Positions 47,743 to 55,142 of a stretch of 64,000 bases of DNA are shown here, piece after piece. A program made the position numbers and the translations under genes. The notes below the pieces were generated by a model. It made no database searches, was not told the origin of the DNA, and saw only the letters and a list, made by a program, of their open reading frames with translations. Source of the DNA: Fischerella sp. CENA71 (lineage in GTDB: Bacteria > Cyanobacteriota > Cyanobacteriia > Cyanobacteriales > Nostocaceae); assembly GCA_024239075.1 (NCBI GenBank), contig JANBVI010000005.1:45108-109107 (forward strand). Direction: 5' to 3'. Position 1 is the first letter of the stretch. Every line of letters begins with the position of its first letter.

Positions 47743-48879
47743 CTATTTTTGACTGATAGTTGGCGGTGTGATTGCAGCATACTGTTCCGTTGTCAGCATC
47801 GCTTCTTGAACATTCAGAGGTTTGGGAAGCAAGCCATTTTTATAAAAGTAATCTGCAATTCGTTGTTGTTCCTTGATTAAATCTGGGGAAATAGCCCTCA
47901 ATCCATAACCACGACGGCTGATTACCAAATCCATAACATCTGGAGGTAGTTTTTGATGGGGTGAAATTAGCTTGGCAGTTTCTTTGGGATTTACCTCTGC
48001 CCAACGCTCAATTTTATCAATCTCCTCAATGACAATCCGTAGTAATTCTGGATTATCAATGGCAAACTGTTTTGTCCCGACATAATATCCACCAGGAGAA
48101 TCAAGCCCTTGGGCTGTCCTGATAATCTTTGCTTTACCCAATTTTTCAACTCGAGCGAGATGGGGGTCGCCAGTTACCCAAACAGGAATTTTCCCTTCTA
48201 TAAAGGCACTGGTGGCTTCTACGTTGGGTATACTTAGGACTTGAATATCACTATATTTCAACCCCACATCTTCCAAAGCTCTGATGATGAAATAGTGAGA
48301 TGCAGAAGCTTTCTGGAAAACTACTTTTTGTCCCTTGATATCCTTAACACTCTGAATGGGAGAATCTGGTGGGACAGCGATCGCACTCTTTCTGCCATCA
48401 CTCCGTCTACCTACAACATAAGCAATCTGAGCGCCAGCTGCTTGAGCGAAGATAGGAGGGGTTTCTCCAACATTACCCAAATCTATTTTGCCGACATTCA
48501 TAGCTTCCATTAGCTGTGGTCCTTGAGCAAATTGCGCCCATTCCACCTTGATACCTAAGGGTTCTAGTCGTTTTTCTAGTACTTGTGTTACCTTGACCAG
48601 ATCCCCTGCTTGTTGATACCCCATGCGGAGTACTTTGGTCTTAATTCCAGATGTTTTAGTATCTGATGCATTGCTAGCAGGAGATTGAGTCTGTGCTTTT
48701 TGGCTCTCTTGCGTGCAACTAACTAATGTCAAGGAAGTTGCCAGTGTGAATAATCCTGGCACTAACAGCAGCGTAAAACGACGAAAAATATTGAAAGAAT
48801 GAAACTTGACTGTAGCAACCATAGATTTACACAGAAGGGGGATACGGGGACGCGGGGACACAGATAATACAGATGACAC
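47743..48879 (-). CDS. Aliphatic sulfonate-type ABC substrate-binding lipoprotein (SsuA-like)
   Basis: A 378-aa protein with a signal ending in lipobox LTLVSC (Cys55). A shorter start at Met20 (48822) would give a more usual signal length. The body is the SsuA/TauA type: LRMGYQQAGDLVKVTQVLEKRL, GKIDLGNVGETPPIFAQAAGA and PIQSVKDIKGQKVVFQKASASHYFI. It should bind sulfonates or sulfate esters in the periplasm. No permease or ATPase gene lies next to it, so it must use a transporter encoded elsewhere. After the signal it has five Met and only the lipobox Cys. Confidence 0.87.
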   Translation of the reverse strand: MSSVLSVSPRPRIPLLCKSMVATVKFHSFNIFRRFTLLLVPGLFTLATSLTLVSCTQESQKAQTQSPASNASDTKTSGIKTKVLRMGYQQAGDLVKVTQVLEKRLEPLGIKVEWAQFAQGPQLMEAMNVGKIDLGNVGETPPIFAQAAGAQIAYVVGRRSDGRKSAIAVPPDSPIQSVKDIKGQKVVFQKASASHYFIIRALEDVGLKYSDIQVLSIPNVEATSAFIEGKIPVWVTGDPHLARVEKLGKAKIIRTAQGLDSPGGYYVGTKQFAIDNPELLRIVIEEIDKIERWAEVNPKETAKLISPHQKLPPDVMDLVISRRGYGLRAISPDLIKEQQRIADYFYKNGLLPKPLNVQEAMLTTEQYAAITPPTISQK

Positions 48880-48927
48880 ACTCTCCCCGTCACCGCGTCT
48901 GGTGTTCTCCGCGTCTTTAAATATGTC

Positions 48928-50412
48928 TTAGCGACCAACACTCACAAGATATTCTTCAGCTTCTTTCTCAATTGCCGTACCTTTGAAGAAGTCACGATTG
49001 AGACTGGTGTACAACTCCAAGGGATGGATAGAGAGGAAGTAGCGCAAATCTTCTTCGCTGAAAATGCCTTGTTCTACCATGCTGTAAGCATTGGCAGTGA
49101 CAGATGTAATATCAGGTACATCCCAGTGACCGGAATCTGAACCTAAGAAAGCTTTGACTCTGTCACCAAAAGGATTGGCCTTTTGATAGAAGGCATAGGC
49201 AACGCGGATGTCGTCTGATTCAGTGCCGAAGTAGAAGTGATTCAAGAAGCGATCGCGTACATCTTCGGCTTTGGTAATTCCAGCCGCAGCAAATTCATTT
49301 AGTTCACCAGGATCTTCTGGTGCAAAGTATTTGCCGTGGAAACCTAACCCACTACCAAATTCTTCAAAGCGATCTTTGATTTCTGGCCCGCCATAACGAG
49401 CGAACAGTTCCCGTAATTCTTCCCGGTTGACGTTATTAGGATGATTATTCTGTAATATATCTGGGTTACGGGTTTCCCAGTGCCAGATGATATCGGTATA
49501 GAGGCTAGCACCCCAAGCCGAACCACCTTCTAAGAAAGCAAACTTGAGGGTAGGGAAACGACGGGTAACACCACCAAAGAACAGAGCTTTGCAGAATGCT
49601 TCTCCTGCGGAGGCAAAGTGTCCAATGTGGTTGTATTGATAATTAGAAATCGAGCGACGAGAAGTCCAACCCATACCAGAAGCGTGGGTGGTAGGAACGA
49701 CTTTCAATTCAACACACTTTGCCCAGAAGGGATCGTAATCATAGGCGCTATCCAATGCTAAGGTATCAATCCAGGTTGCTTCCCGTCGCACTTCTTCTGG
49801 ATATTTTTCAAAGGCGGGAATGGTACGAGTAACGTAAGCAGGAATTTGAATAGCTTTGAGTCCCAATTCTTTGACTGCATATTCTAATTCCTCAATTCCT
49901 TCCTCTGGTATGTTTAGAGGAATGGTTGCAACTGGGGTGAGGCGATCGCTATAGGAACGGAATATCTCTGCATGATAAAGGTTAGCTGCTCGGCAAACTG
50001 CTCGTCGCATTTCTTCATTCTTGATTTGCGGTGCTAGGGTTGCCAAGTTGGGATAAAGGATGGCGAAGTCTGTTCCTGCTTCTTGTAAGCGTTCATGCAG
50101 CAGCTTGGGTAAGCTGACAGTGGCAAGGTTTAAGGTGTCCTTGGTGGGACGTCCCCAGAAGGGAGGACGAGCAGTACGGTAATGATGACGTTCTTCCCAA
50201 GTTTGCTGGAACCAACGATAGCGACCAGCACCTGGTAGATGTTCGCGGAAGGCATCGGCAATCTTAGCACCACCTACTTGAGCTAAGTAGTCGAGAAAAG
50301 CAGGCTCAAATTCTTGGGTATGCACATCAGTATCAATGATGGGATAACCCAGCTGTTGGCGAATCTCGGCGGAGCGAGTTTTCTTCTTGGGACGTTCTAA
50401 TGCAATTGTCAT
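48928..50412 (-). CDS. Metal-dependent amidohydrolase (amidohydrolase_2 family)
   Basis: A 494-aa TIM-barrel amidohydrolase. The first metal motif is DTDVHTQEF (about 24-32), a His ligand is in VPTTHASGMGW, and the catalytic Asp is in LGSDSGHWDVPD near residue 425. The family includes decarboxylases and hydrolases of small acids. There is no signal peptide. It is the first gene of the leftward sulfur series. Only four Met and three Cys occur in 494 residues. Its substrate cannot be told, and a step downstream of desulfonation is possible. Confidence 0.8.
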   Translation of the reverse strand: MTIALERPKKKTRSAEIRQQLGYPIIDTDVHTQEFEPAFLDYLAQVGGAKIADAFREHLPGAGRYRWFQQTWEERHHYRTARPPFWGRPTKDTLNLATVSLPKLLHERLQEAGTDFAILYPNLATLAPQIKNEEMRRAVCRAANLYHAEIFRSYSDRLTPVATIPLNIPEEGIEELEYAVKELGLKAIQIPAYVTRTIPAFEKYPEEVRREATWIDTLALDSAYDYDPFWAKCVELKVVPTTHASGMGWTSRRSISNYQYNHIGHFASAGEAFCKALFFGGVTRRFPTLKFAFLEGGSAWGASLYTDIIWHWETRNPDILQNNHPNNVNREELRELFARYGGPEIKDRFEEFGSGLGFHGKYFAPEDPGELNEFAAAGITKAEDVRDRFLNHFYFGTESDDIRVAYAFYQKANPFGDRVKAFLGSDSGHWDVPDITSVTANAYSMVEQGIFSEEDLRYFLSIHPLELYTSLNRDFFKGTAIEKEAEEYLVSVGR

Positions 50413-50759
50413 GATGATTTCTCCGGTTATTTCACTCGTTGACTTTTACAAGCCGCAAACCCTGACAAAATCGAGCTTGACGACGGAGGAAAATCGAAAT
50501 TTGCCTTGCTAATAGCAGGAATCGGTCTTTGCAAGCATAGCAATGCCAAATTTTAGTTAACTATGGGCAAAATTATTTATTTGGTGACACTAGAGGTTGC
50601 AGCAGATTGTTTGTCACTAATTCATTCGTGCTGACAATCTTTACCTCATTAAGCTAAACTCCAGTTTCTTTGCAGATATTACTCACACTCGTAATCTACA
50701 CTCAATCCTCAAAGTGTCTGAATGATATTGTTTGTGCAGTGTTTGCACCAAAAATCATA

Positions 50760-50793
50760 AATACTGTTTATCTACCGATAAATCGGTAATTAA
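50760..50793. promoter_or_regulatory. Sulfur-region box D with a 16-bp palindrome
   Basis: TACCGATAAATCGGTA (50773-50788) is an inverted repeat (TACCGAT-AA-ATCGGTA), preceded by AATACTGTTTATC and followed by ATTAAT. It lies about 350 bases upstream of the amidohydrolase operon and shares its parts with boxes A-C. It is a candidate operator. Confidence 0.5.
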
Positions 50794-50913
50794 TATATTA
50801 TGATTGCATAACCTGAGATGTAATACAAGTCTTTTGCAAATAAAATATACGTTTATCTAATATTTATATCTATAAATAGTTAGTTAATCTAAATAAAAGT
50901 GTAATCAGACCAA

Positions 50914-50957
50914 AACAGTTATCAGTGGCCAATTTCAACTGACAACTGATAACTGTT
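50914..50957 (-). terminator. Hairpin downstream of cpcA
   Basis: AACAGTTATCAGT (50914-50926) pairs with ACTGATAACTGTT (50945-50957), a perfect 13-bp stem 26 bases beyond the cpcA stop. It is built from the genome's heptamer repeat. Confidence 0.6.
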
Positions 50958-50982
50958 CACTAATCACTGTCCACTGATTTCG

Positions 50983-51474
50983 CTAGCTCAAAGCATTGAT
51001 GACATAATCAATGTAGGAATTAGCTTCCACAGCAGGATCACCAGTTAAGCCATGATTGGCCTTGATGTATTTGAGAGCTTCGATATACCAACTAGGGGAT
51101 AGCTCAAAGGATCTGTTGATTTCCGCCAAACCAGCAACTAGATACTCATCAATAGGACCCGTCCCACCAGCAACCAATGCATAAGTAATTATCCGCAGGT
51201 AGTAGCCGATGTCACGCACGCATTTCGATTTCCCACGCTGATCATATGCATAGTTAGGACCTTGCAACTGAGTTGTGTAAGGAAACTTTTGATACACAGC
51301 GTTGGCAGCTGCTTCAGCTAGGCTTTGCGCTCTACCAGACAACGCTTTCACTGCTTCTAGCGTAACAGCTGCTTGTCGGAAACGCCCGAAAGCAACTTGA
51401 AATTCTGTGCTACTCAAAAAGCGACCTTGAGAATCTGCGGCTGCAACTGCTTCGGTTAATGGAGTTTTTGACAT
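50983..51474 (-). CDS. cpcA: C-phycocyanin alpha subunit, sulfur-depleted (Cpc3-like)
   Basis: A 163-aa phycocyanin alpha chain. The bilin Cys is Cys85 in [15 protein letters not shown] (Cys84 in mature numbering). The protein has only the initiator Met and this single Cys. Positions that carry Met or Cys in ordinary CpcA are replaced: TTQMQG by TTQLQG, LRMVTYCLV by [15 protein letters not shown] by GPIDEY. This matches the sulfur-starvation phycocyanin known from Calothrix PCC 7601. It follows cpcB after 96 bases. No linker or lyase genes follow, unlike typical cpc operons. Confidence 0.93.
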   Translation of the reverse strand: MSKTPLTEAVAAADSQGRFLSSTEFQVAFGRFRQAAVTLEAVKALSGRAQSLAEAAANAVYQKFPYTTQLQGPNYAYDQRGKSKCVRDIGYYLRIITYALVAGGTGPIDEYLVAGLAEINRSFELSPSWYIEALKYIKANHGLTGDPAVEANSYIDYVINALS

Positions 51475-51570
51475 AAATTTCCGATCTCCCTTGTGGTTTT
51501 ACAAATTTTTATCTGTTGTTTGTCATTCGTCCTTTGTTCTTTGTCAGTAAGCGAAACTAATCACCAATGA

Positions 51571-52092
51571 CTAGCTGACAGCCGCTGCTGCCCGATCAAA
51601 GTAACTGGCAACTTCTGCCAGCAGGCTACTGCAATCACCGGGAGTAATGCCTTTAGGATCACTAGCGATCGCCAGCGAAGCTTCCTTAAGTTTTTGAATT
51701 CCAACAGCAACTGAAGCCCCCGGAGTCCCCAGTGCTACATAGGTTTCTCGCAAACCATTCAGGGCGCGGTCATCCAGTACACTAGCGTCACCTGTAAAAA
51801 TTGCATAGGTTACATAACGTAAAATGATTTCCAAATCTCGCAAGCAAGCAGCTGCACGACGATTGGTATATGCATTACCTCCAGGAGCTATCAGCTGAGG
51901 CTGTTCCTCAAACAAAGAACGCGCCGCATTAGCAACAATCACAGAAGCATTGCTGGAAATGCGATTGACAACATCTACACGCTTATTTCCGTCTTTAACA
52001 AGGGCTAACAGAGCATCTAACTGATCATTGCTCAGGTATTCTCCTCGAGTATCAGCCTGAGCAACAACCTTGGTAAAAGCATCTTGTACCAT
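51571..52092 (-). CDS. cpcB: C-phycocyanin beta subunit, sulfur-depleted (Cpc3-like)
   Basis: A 173-aa phycocyanin beta chain with bilin cysteines Cys83 ([13 protein letters not shown]) and Cys154 ([10 protein letters not shown]) and the conserved Asn in APGGNAY. Apart from the initiator there is no Met, and no Cys other than the two chromophore sites. Ordinary CpcB has RRMAACLRDME and DDRCLNGL where this has [11 protein letters not shown] and DDRALNGL. It is the first gene of a two-gene operon with cpcA. A box related to other island promoters lies about 130 bases upstream. Confidence 0.94.
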   Translation of the reverse strand: MVQDAFTKVVAQADTRGEYLSNDQLDALLALVKDGNKRVDVVNRISSNASVIVANAARSLFEEQPQLIAPGGNAYTNRRAAACLRDLEIILRYVTYAIFTGDASVLDDRALNGLRETYVALGTPGASVAVGIQKLKEASLAIASDPKGITPGDCSSLLAEVASYFDRAAAAVS

Positions 52093-52224
52093 TGTTCAAT
52101 CTCCTGAATGTTAATTAGCGAAGAACAGTCATAGGGTTTGTAGCCAAAAGTTTCAGGGGTTTTGCAACCATACCTGTGGCTTTTTGGTCATTTACTTAAC
52201 CCAATTGAATACTGTATCTTGATA

Positions 52225-52254
52225 GGAATACCGTATTTTATGGATTTTAGTATG
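52225..52254 (-). promoter_or_regulatory. Sulfur-region box C upstream of cpcB
   Basis: Read on the minus strand: ATACTAAAATCCATAAAATA then CGGTATTCC. It shares TACTAAAA, ATAAAA and a CGGTA/TACCG half-site with boxes A and B, and lies about 130 bases before the cpcB start. Confidence 0.5.
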
Positions 52255-52466
52255 CCACAAGCAGGGTGCAAAAACAACAGGACAGTTAAAATGCAGTCTG
52301 CAAGAGTGGGGTAAATGTCCTCTATTTGCTCTAAAGTTCAAACCTACTAAAAAGCATCAGAGCCATACTGCACCCAGATGAGAACCTCCATAAGTCTGTA
52401 AAGTTAAATTTTATTTCTTGATGCCTACTTGCGTTTCTGAAGAACTCATGGCAAAGTACATATATA

Positions 52467-52500
52467 AATACTAAAAGTTTATCGATAAACCGTACTTAAT
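52467..52500 (+). promoter_or_regulatory. Sulfur-region box A with a 14-bp palindrome
   Basis: AATACTAAAAG leads into GTTTATCGATAAAC (52477-52490, perfect palindrome) and then CGTACTTAAT. It is about 115 bases upstream of the NblA-like ORF and 375 bases upstream of cpcB. Confidence 0.5.
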
Positions 52501-52614
52501 CCATATAAGAACATTGTGATTGTTTGAGGGCAAGCCACGACAATGTAACACTTGGCAGGTGTGATACAGATGTCCTGATTCCAATCGCAAATTCATATTT
52601 AAGGAGAAAACCAA

Positions 52615-52731
52615 TGGTGAGCCAGCACATAACCATAGAATTATCATTAGTGGATCAGGCTCTATGGCTGAATCATGAAATGTCTAGATATAGTACGGCA
52701 GAATTCCTGCTCAGAGATTGCGGGAATTGAC
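52615..52731 (+). CDS. Short NblA-like protein
   Basis: A 38-aa ORF with a strong SD (AAGGAG, 8 bases before the ATG). The sequence contains IELSLVDQALWL and MSRYSTAEFLL, which line up with the NblA pattern IELSLEQQF...QMSxxQAxxFL after a gap of about four residues. NblA proteins trigger phycobilisome breakdown during nutrient starvation and are usually 54-65 residues, so this one lacks the C-terminal third. It may be a truncated adaptor or a remnant. A terminator follows at 52902. It diverges from cpcB, which suits a starvation role. Confidence 0.45.
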
Positions 52732-52901
52732 TTTCTTTCCTGTTCTGTCACCTAGTCTGCTGCAACTGAAGTATGAATTACAGCAGTTTCCTACCGTTCT
52801 TTATTGACAAAGCAACACGTATTTAACTAGCGATACATGATCAGATCGGTAGCTACCTGCTGGTATACGCTACATAAACAAAGTTTAGCTTTCTCCTAAT
52901 T

Positions 52902-52927
52902 CCTCGGTTGGTTCCACCGAGGTTTTT
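52902..52927 (+). terminator. Strong intrinsic terminator
   Basis: CCTCGGT (52902-52908) pairs with ACCGAGG (52916-52922), followed by five T. It ends the short NblA-like transcript. Confidence 0.8.
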
Positions 52928-52987
52928 CTTTGGAGTATGATGAGCTAGATTTATTGAATGATGAAAAACAATACTAAGCGCTAGATT

Positions 52988-53143
52988 TCATGGTGCGAAT
53001 TGAAAAATATCCGTTCGTGCTTGATCTAATACCCAATTGGAAACTTCAGCGATCGCAAGCTCAACCTTTCCCATAGCTTCAGCAGCAGATACTTCTTCAA
53101 ACAGTACCTTACCTGAAAAGGTAATATTTATGACCATAAGCAT
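52988..53143 (-). CDS. Small protein of unknown function
   Basis: The minus strand holds a 51-codon frame from ATG 53143, or 49 codons from 53137, to TGA at 52988. It encodes an acidic, helix-prone peptide (SGKVLFEEVSAAEAMGKVEL, then a Trp and a short tail). No SD is obvious. Composition is protein-like, but the family is not recognised. It may be a relic like its upstream neighbours. Confidence 0.3.
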   Translation of the reverse strand: MLMVINITFSGKVLFEEVSAAEAMGKVELAIAEVSNWVLDQARTDIFQFAP

Positions 53144-53248
53144 AAATAAAATAATTATCCGTCACCTTGACTTCTGTATCAAAATATTATTCGGCTCTGG
53201 CACTGTAGTAAGCTATTTGCTCTTAAATAATTTCAGATTTCATTGTTT

Positions 53249-53684
53249 CTATTTACACTTTAGATACCATTTTTCTAGAAAGCGATCGCTATTTTTGAGT
53301 TCAGTAAATCCAAATAGTCGGTAGAAGTTTTGAGCATCTTTAGTTATAAGTAACCAGCGACGCAATCCTTGTAATTCTGGGTAGGATATAATCGTTTCTA
53401 TCAACCATGTGCCTAACCCCTGACCACGAAAAGGTTTTAAAACAAACACATCAGCGATATAGGCAAAGGTAGAATAGTCTGTTGTGACACGAGCAAAACC
53501 AACCTGTTGCTTGCTTTTGTACATACCAAAGACAAGTGAGTGCTGAATGGAACGCTTCAGAATTTCGAGTGGCAACCCTTCTGCCCAATAAGAACTTGCT
53601 AGAAACTGAATGTATGACGTTGATATCTAGGCGATTTCTGTCTGTACTGATGGAATACTCACCTCGTTGCCACTCTGTAATCAT
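53249..53684 (-). pseudogene. GNAT acetyltransferase with a one-base frameshift
   Basis: The first 25 codons (MITEWQRGEYSISTDRNRLDINVIH, from 53684) are in one frame. The rest, QFLASSYWAEGLPLEILKRS to the C-terminus, is in another. One extra base near 53609-53610 accounts for the shift. Joined, the protein would be about 144 aa with the acetyl-CoA loop FRGQGLGTWLIET. It is a paralog of the GNATs at 8722 and 14397. A sequencing error is possible. Confidence 0.75.
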
Positions 53685-53706
53685 AGGTTGACTGCATCTG
53701 TTAGTC

Positions 53707-54687
53707 CTAACGATGTCCCAGTATAGGATGAGGTTTGTAGGGTTCCTCTAAGAATTTGCGTTCTTCTTCAGAAAGCACTAAATCAATAGCTTCAACCGCA
53801 TCTTTAAGATGTTCTATCTTGCTAGCACCAATAATTGGAGCCGTTACGCCTGGTTGATGCAACAACCAAGCTAGAGCAATTTGTGCTGGTTTAACACCGC
53901 GTTTCTGTGCTAACTCAACGACGCGATCGACTATCTCAAAATCTGAATCATCATAGTAGAGTTCGTGGGCAAATTCATCGGTTTTGGCTCGTAGAGTTTC
54001 ACCATAGCCTTGCTTTTGTCGATTTCCTACCAATAATCCCCGCGCTAAAGGACTCCAAGGAATGATCCCAACTCCCTCAGCTATTGATAACGGTATCACC
54101 TCACGTTCTTCTTCTCGATAGACAAGGTTGTAGTGGTTTTGCATAGCTACGAAGCGAGTCCAACCGTGCTTATCGGCTGTATATAAGGCTTTGGCAAACT
54201 GCCATGCGTACATACTTGATGCACCTATGTAACGCACCTTACCAGACTTAACTAAATCGTGTAGTGCTTCCAGAGTTTCCTCAATAGGCGTCTGGTAGTC
54301 CCAACGGTGAATTTGGTACAAATCAACGTAATCTGTTTGTAAGCGTTGCAAGGAAGCATCAATGCTATCAAAGATATGTTTGCGAGATAATCACCGATCA
54401 TTCGGCCCATCACCGACCTTATTAAAAACTTTAGTAGCAATGATCACTTGATCTCTTTGGGCAAAATCCTTGAGCGATCGCCCTAATATTTCTTCACTGA
54501 CACCTAAGGAGTAAACCTCGGCTGTGTCAAAGAAATTAATCCCCAACTCTAAAGCAAGTTTGATAAAAGGGCGACTCTCTTCTTCTTCTAGTACCCATTC
54601 TCGCCACCGACGAGAACCATAGGTCATAGTACCAAGGGATAGGCGTGATACTTTCAGTCCGGTTTTACCAAGATTGACGTATTTCAT
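53707..54687 (-). pseudogene. Aldo/keto reductase with an in-frame TGA
   Basis: A full-length 326-codon aldo/keto reductase frame from ATG 54687 to 53707, interrupted by one TGA (54391-54393) in the middle of the conserved GPNDR-stop-LSRKHIF stretch, where Gly (GGA) is usual. Both sides are in the same frame. The catalytic Tyr region FFDTAEVYSLG, the Lys in VIIATKVF and the NADPH-site end IIGASKIEHL are intact. Either a recent nonsense mutation or a base error explains it. Expressed, it would give a 98-aa stub. Confidence 0.85.
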
Positions 54688-54707
54688 AGAAGGTAATTTG
54701 ATGTGAG

Positions 54708-54965
54708 TTAAGGTCCTAATTCTTTATAGAGATAAGCCAATTCCCGTTGAATTATTGGTATGTTGCTGCGCTTTGCATGACGTTTTTCTAAAATACTCAA
54801 GGCTTTGTGATACTCGCTCGTAGGAATCAATGCATCAAGATAAACTTTCTCAAATAAATCTGTTTGGGCATGGCTACCGCCTGTTTGTTGTAACCTTGGC
54901 AGTATCAATTCTAGTTCAGCGATCGCAAGGAGCAATTCACCCTGAGCATGAGCTATCATCTGCAC
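54708..54965 (-). pseudogene. C-terminal fragment of a TTC38-type TPR protein
   Basis: The 85-codon frame starts at a weak GTG shortly after an in-frame TAA and encodes LAIAELELILPRLQQTGGSHAQTDLFEKVYLDAL..., which resembles the C-terminal repeats (GGSHAQRDLFE) of TTC38-family proteins, normally about 450 aa. The rest of the protein is missing, so I treat it as a remnant. It lies between the broken aldo/keto reductase and the haloperoxidase-like gene. Confidence 0.45.
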
Positions 54966-55142
54966 AGCTACAACTACATTTTGATGTTATATTCAAAATA
55001 CTAATTGTCTATCGTAATACAGTAGTTTATAGCTATTAAATAAAACTCTCGCACAGACAGCAGTGAAAAGCAAGCGATCGCCCATATCAAATTTGCGATC
55101 ACTAGAGAAAACTAATTACACAAATTGTATTTATGTTCTCTT

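Noticed and set aside
54391-54393. TGA in the aldo/keto reductase as a selenocysteine codon
   Set aside because: The position is a structural Gly in the family, not a catalytic Cys, and selenoproteins are not expected here.
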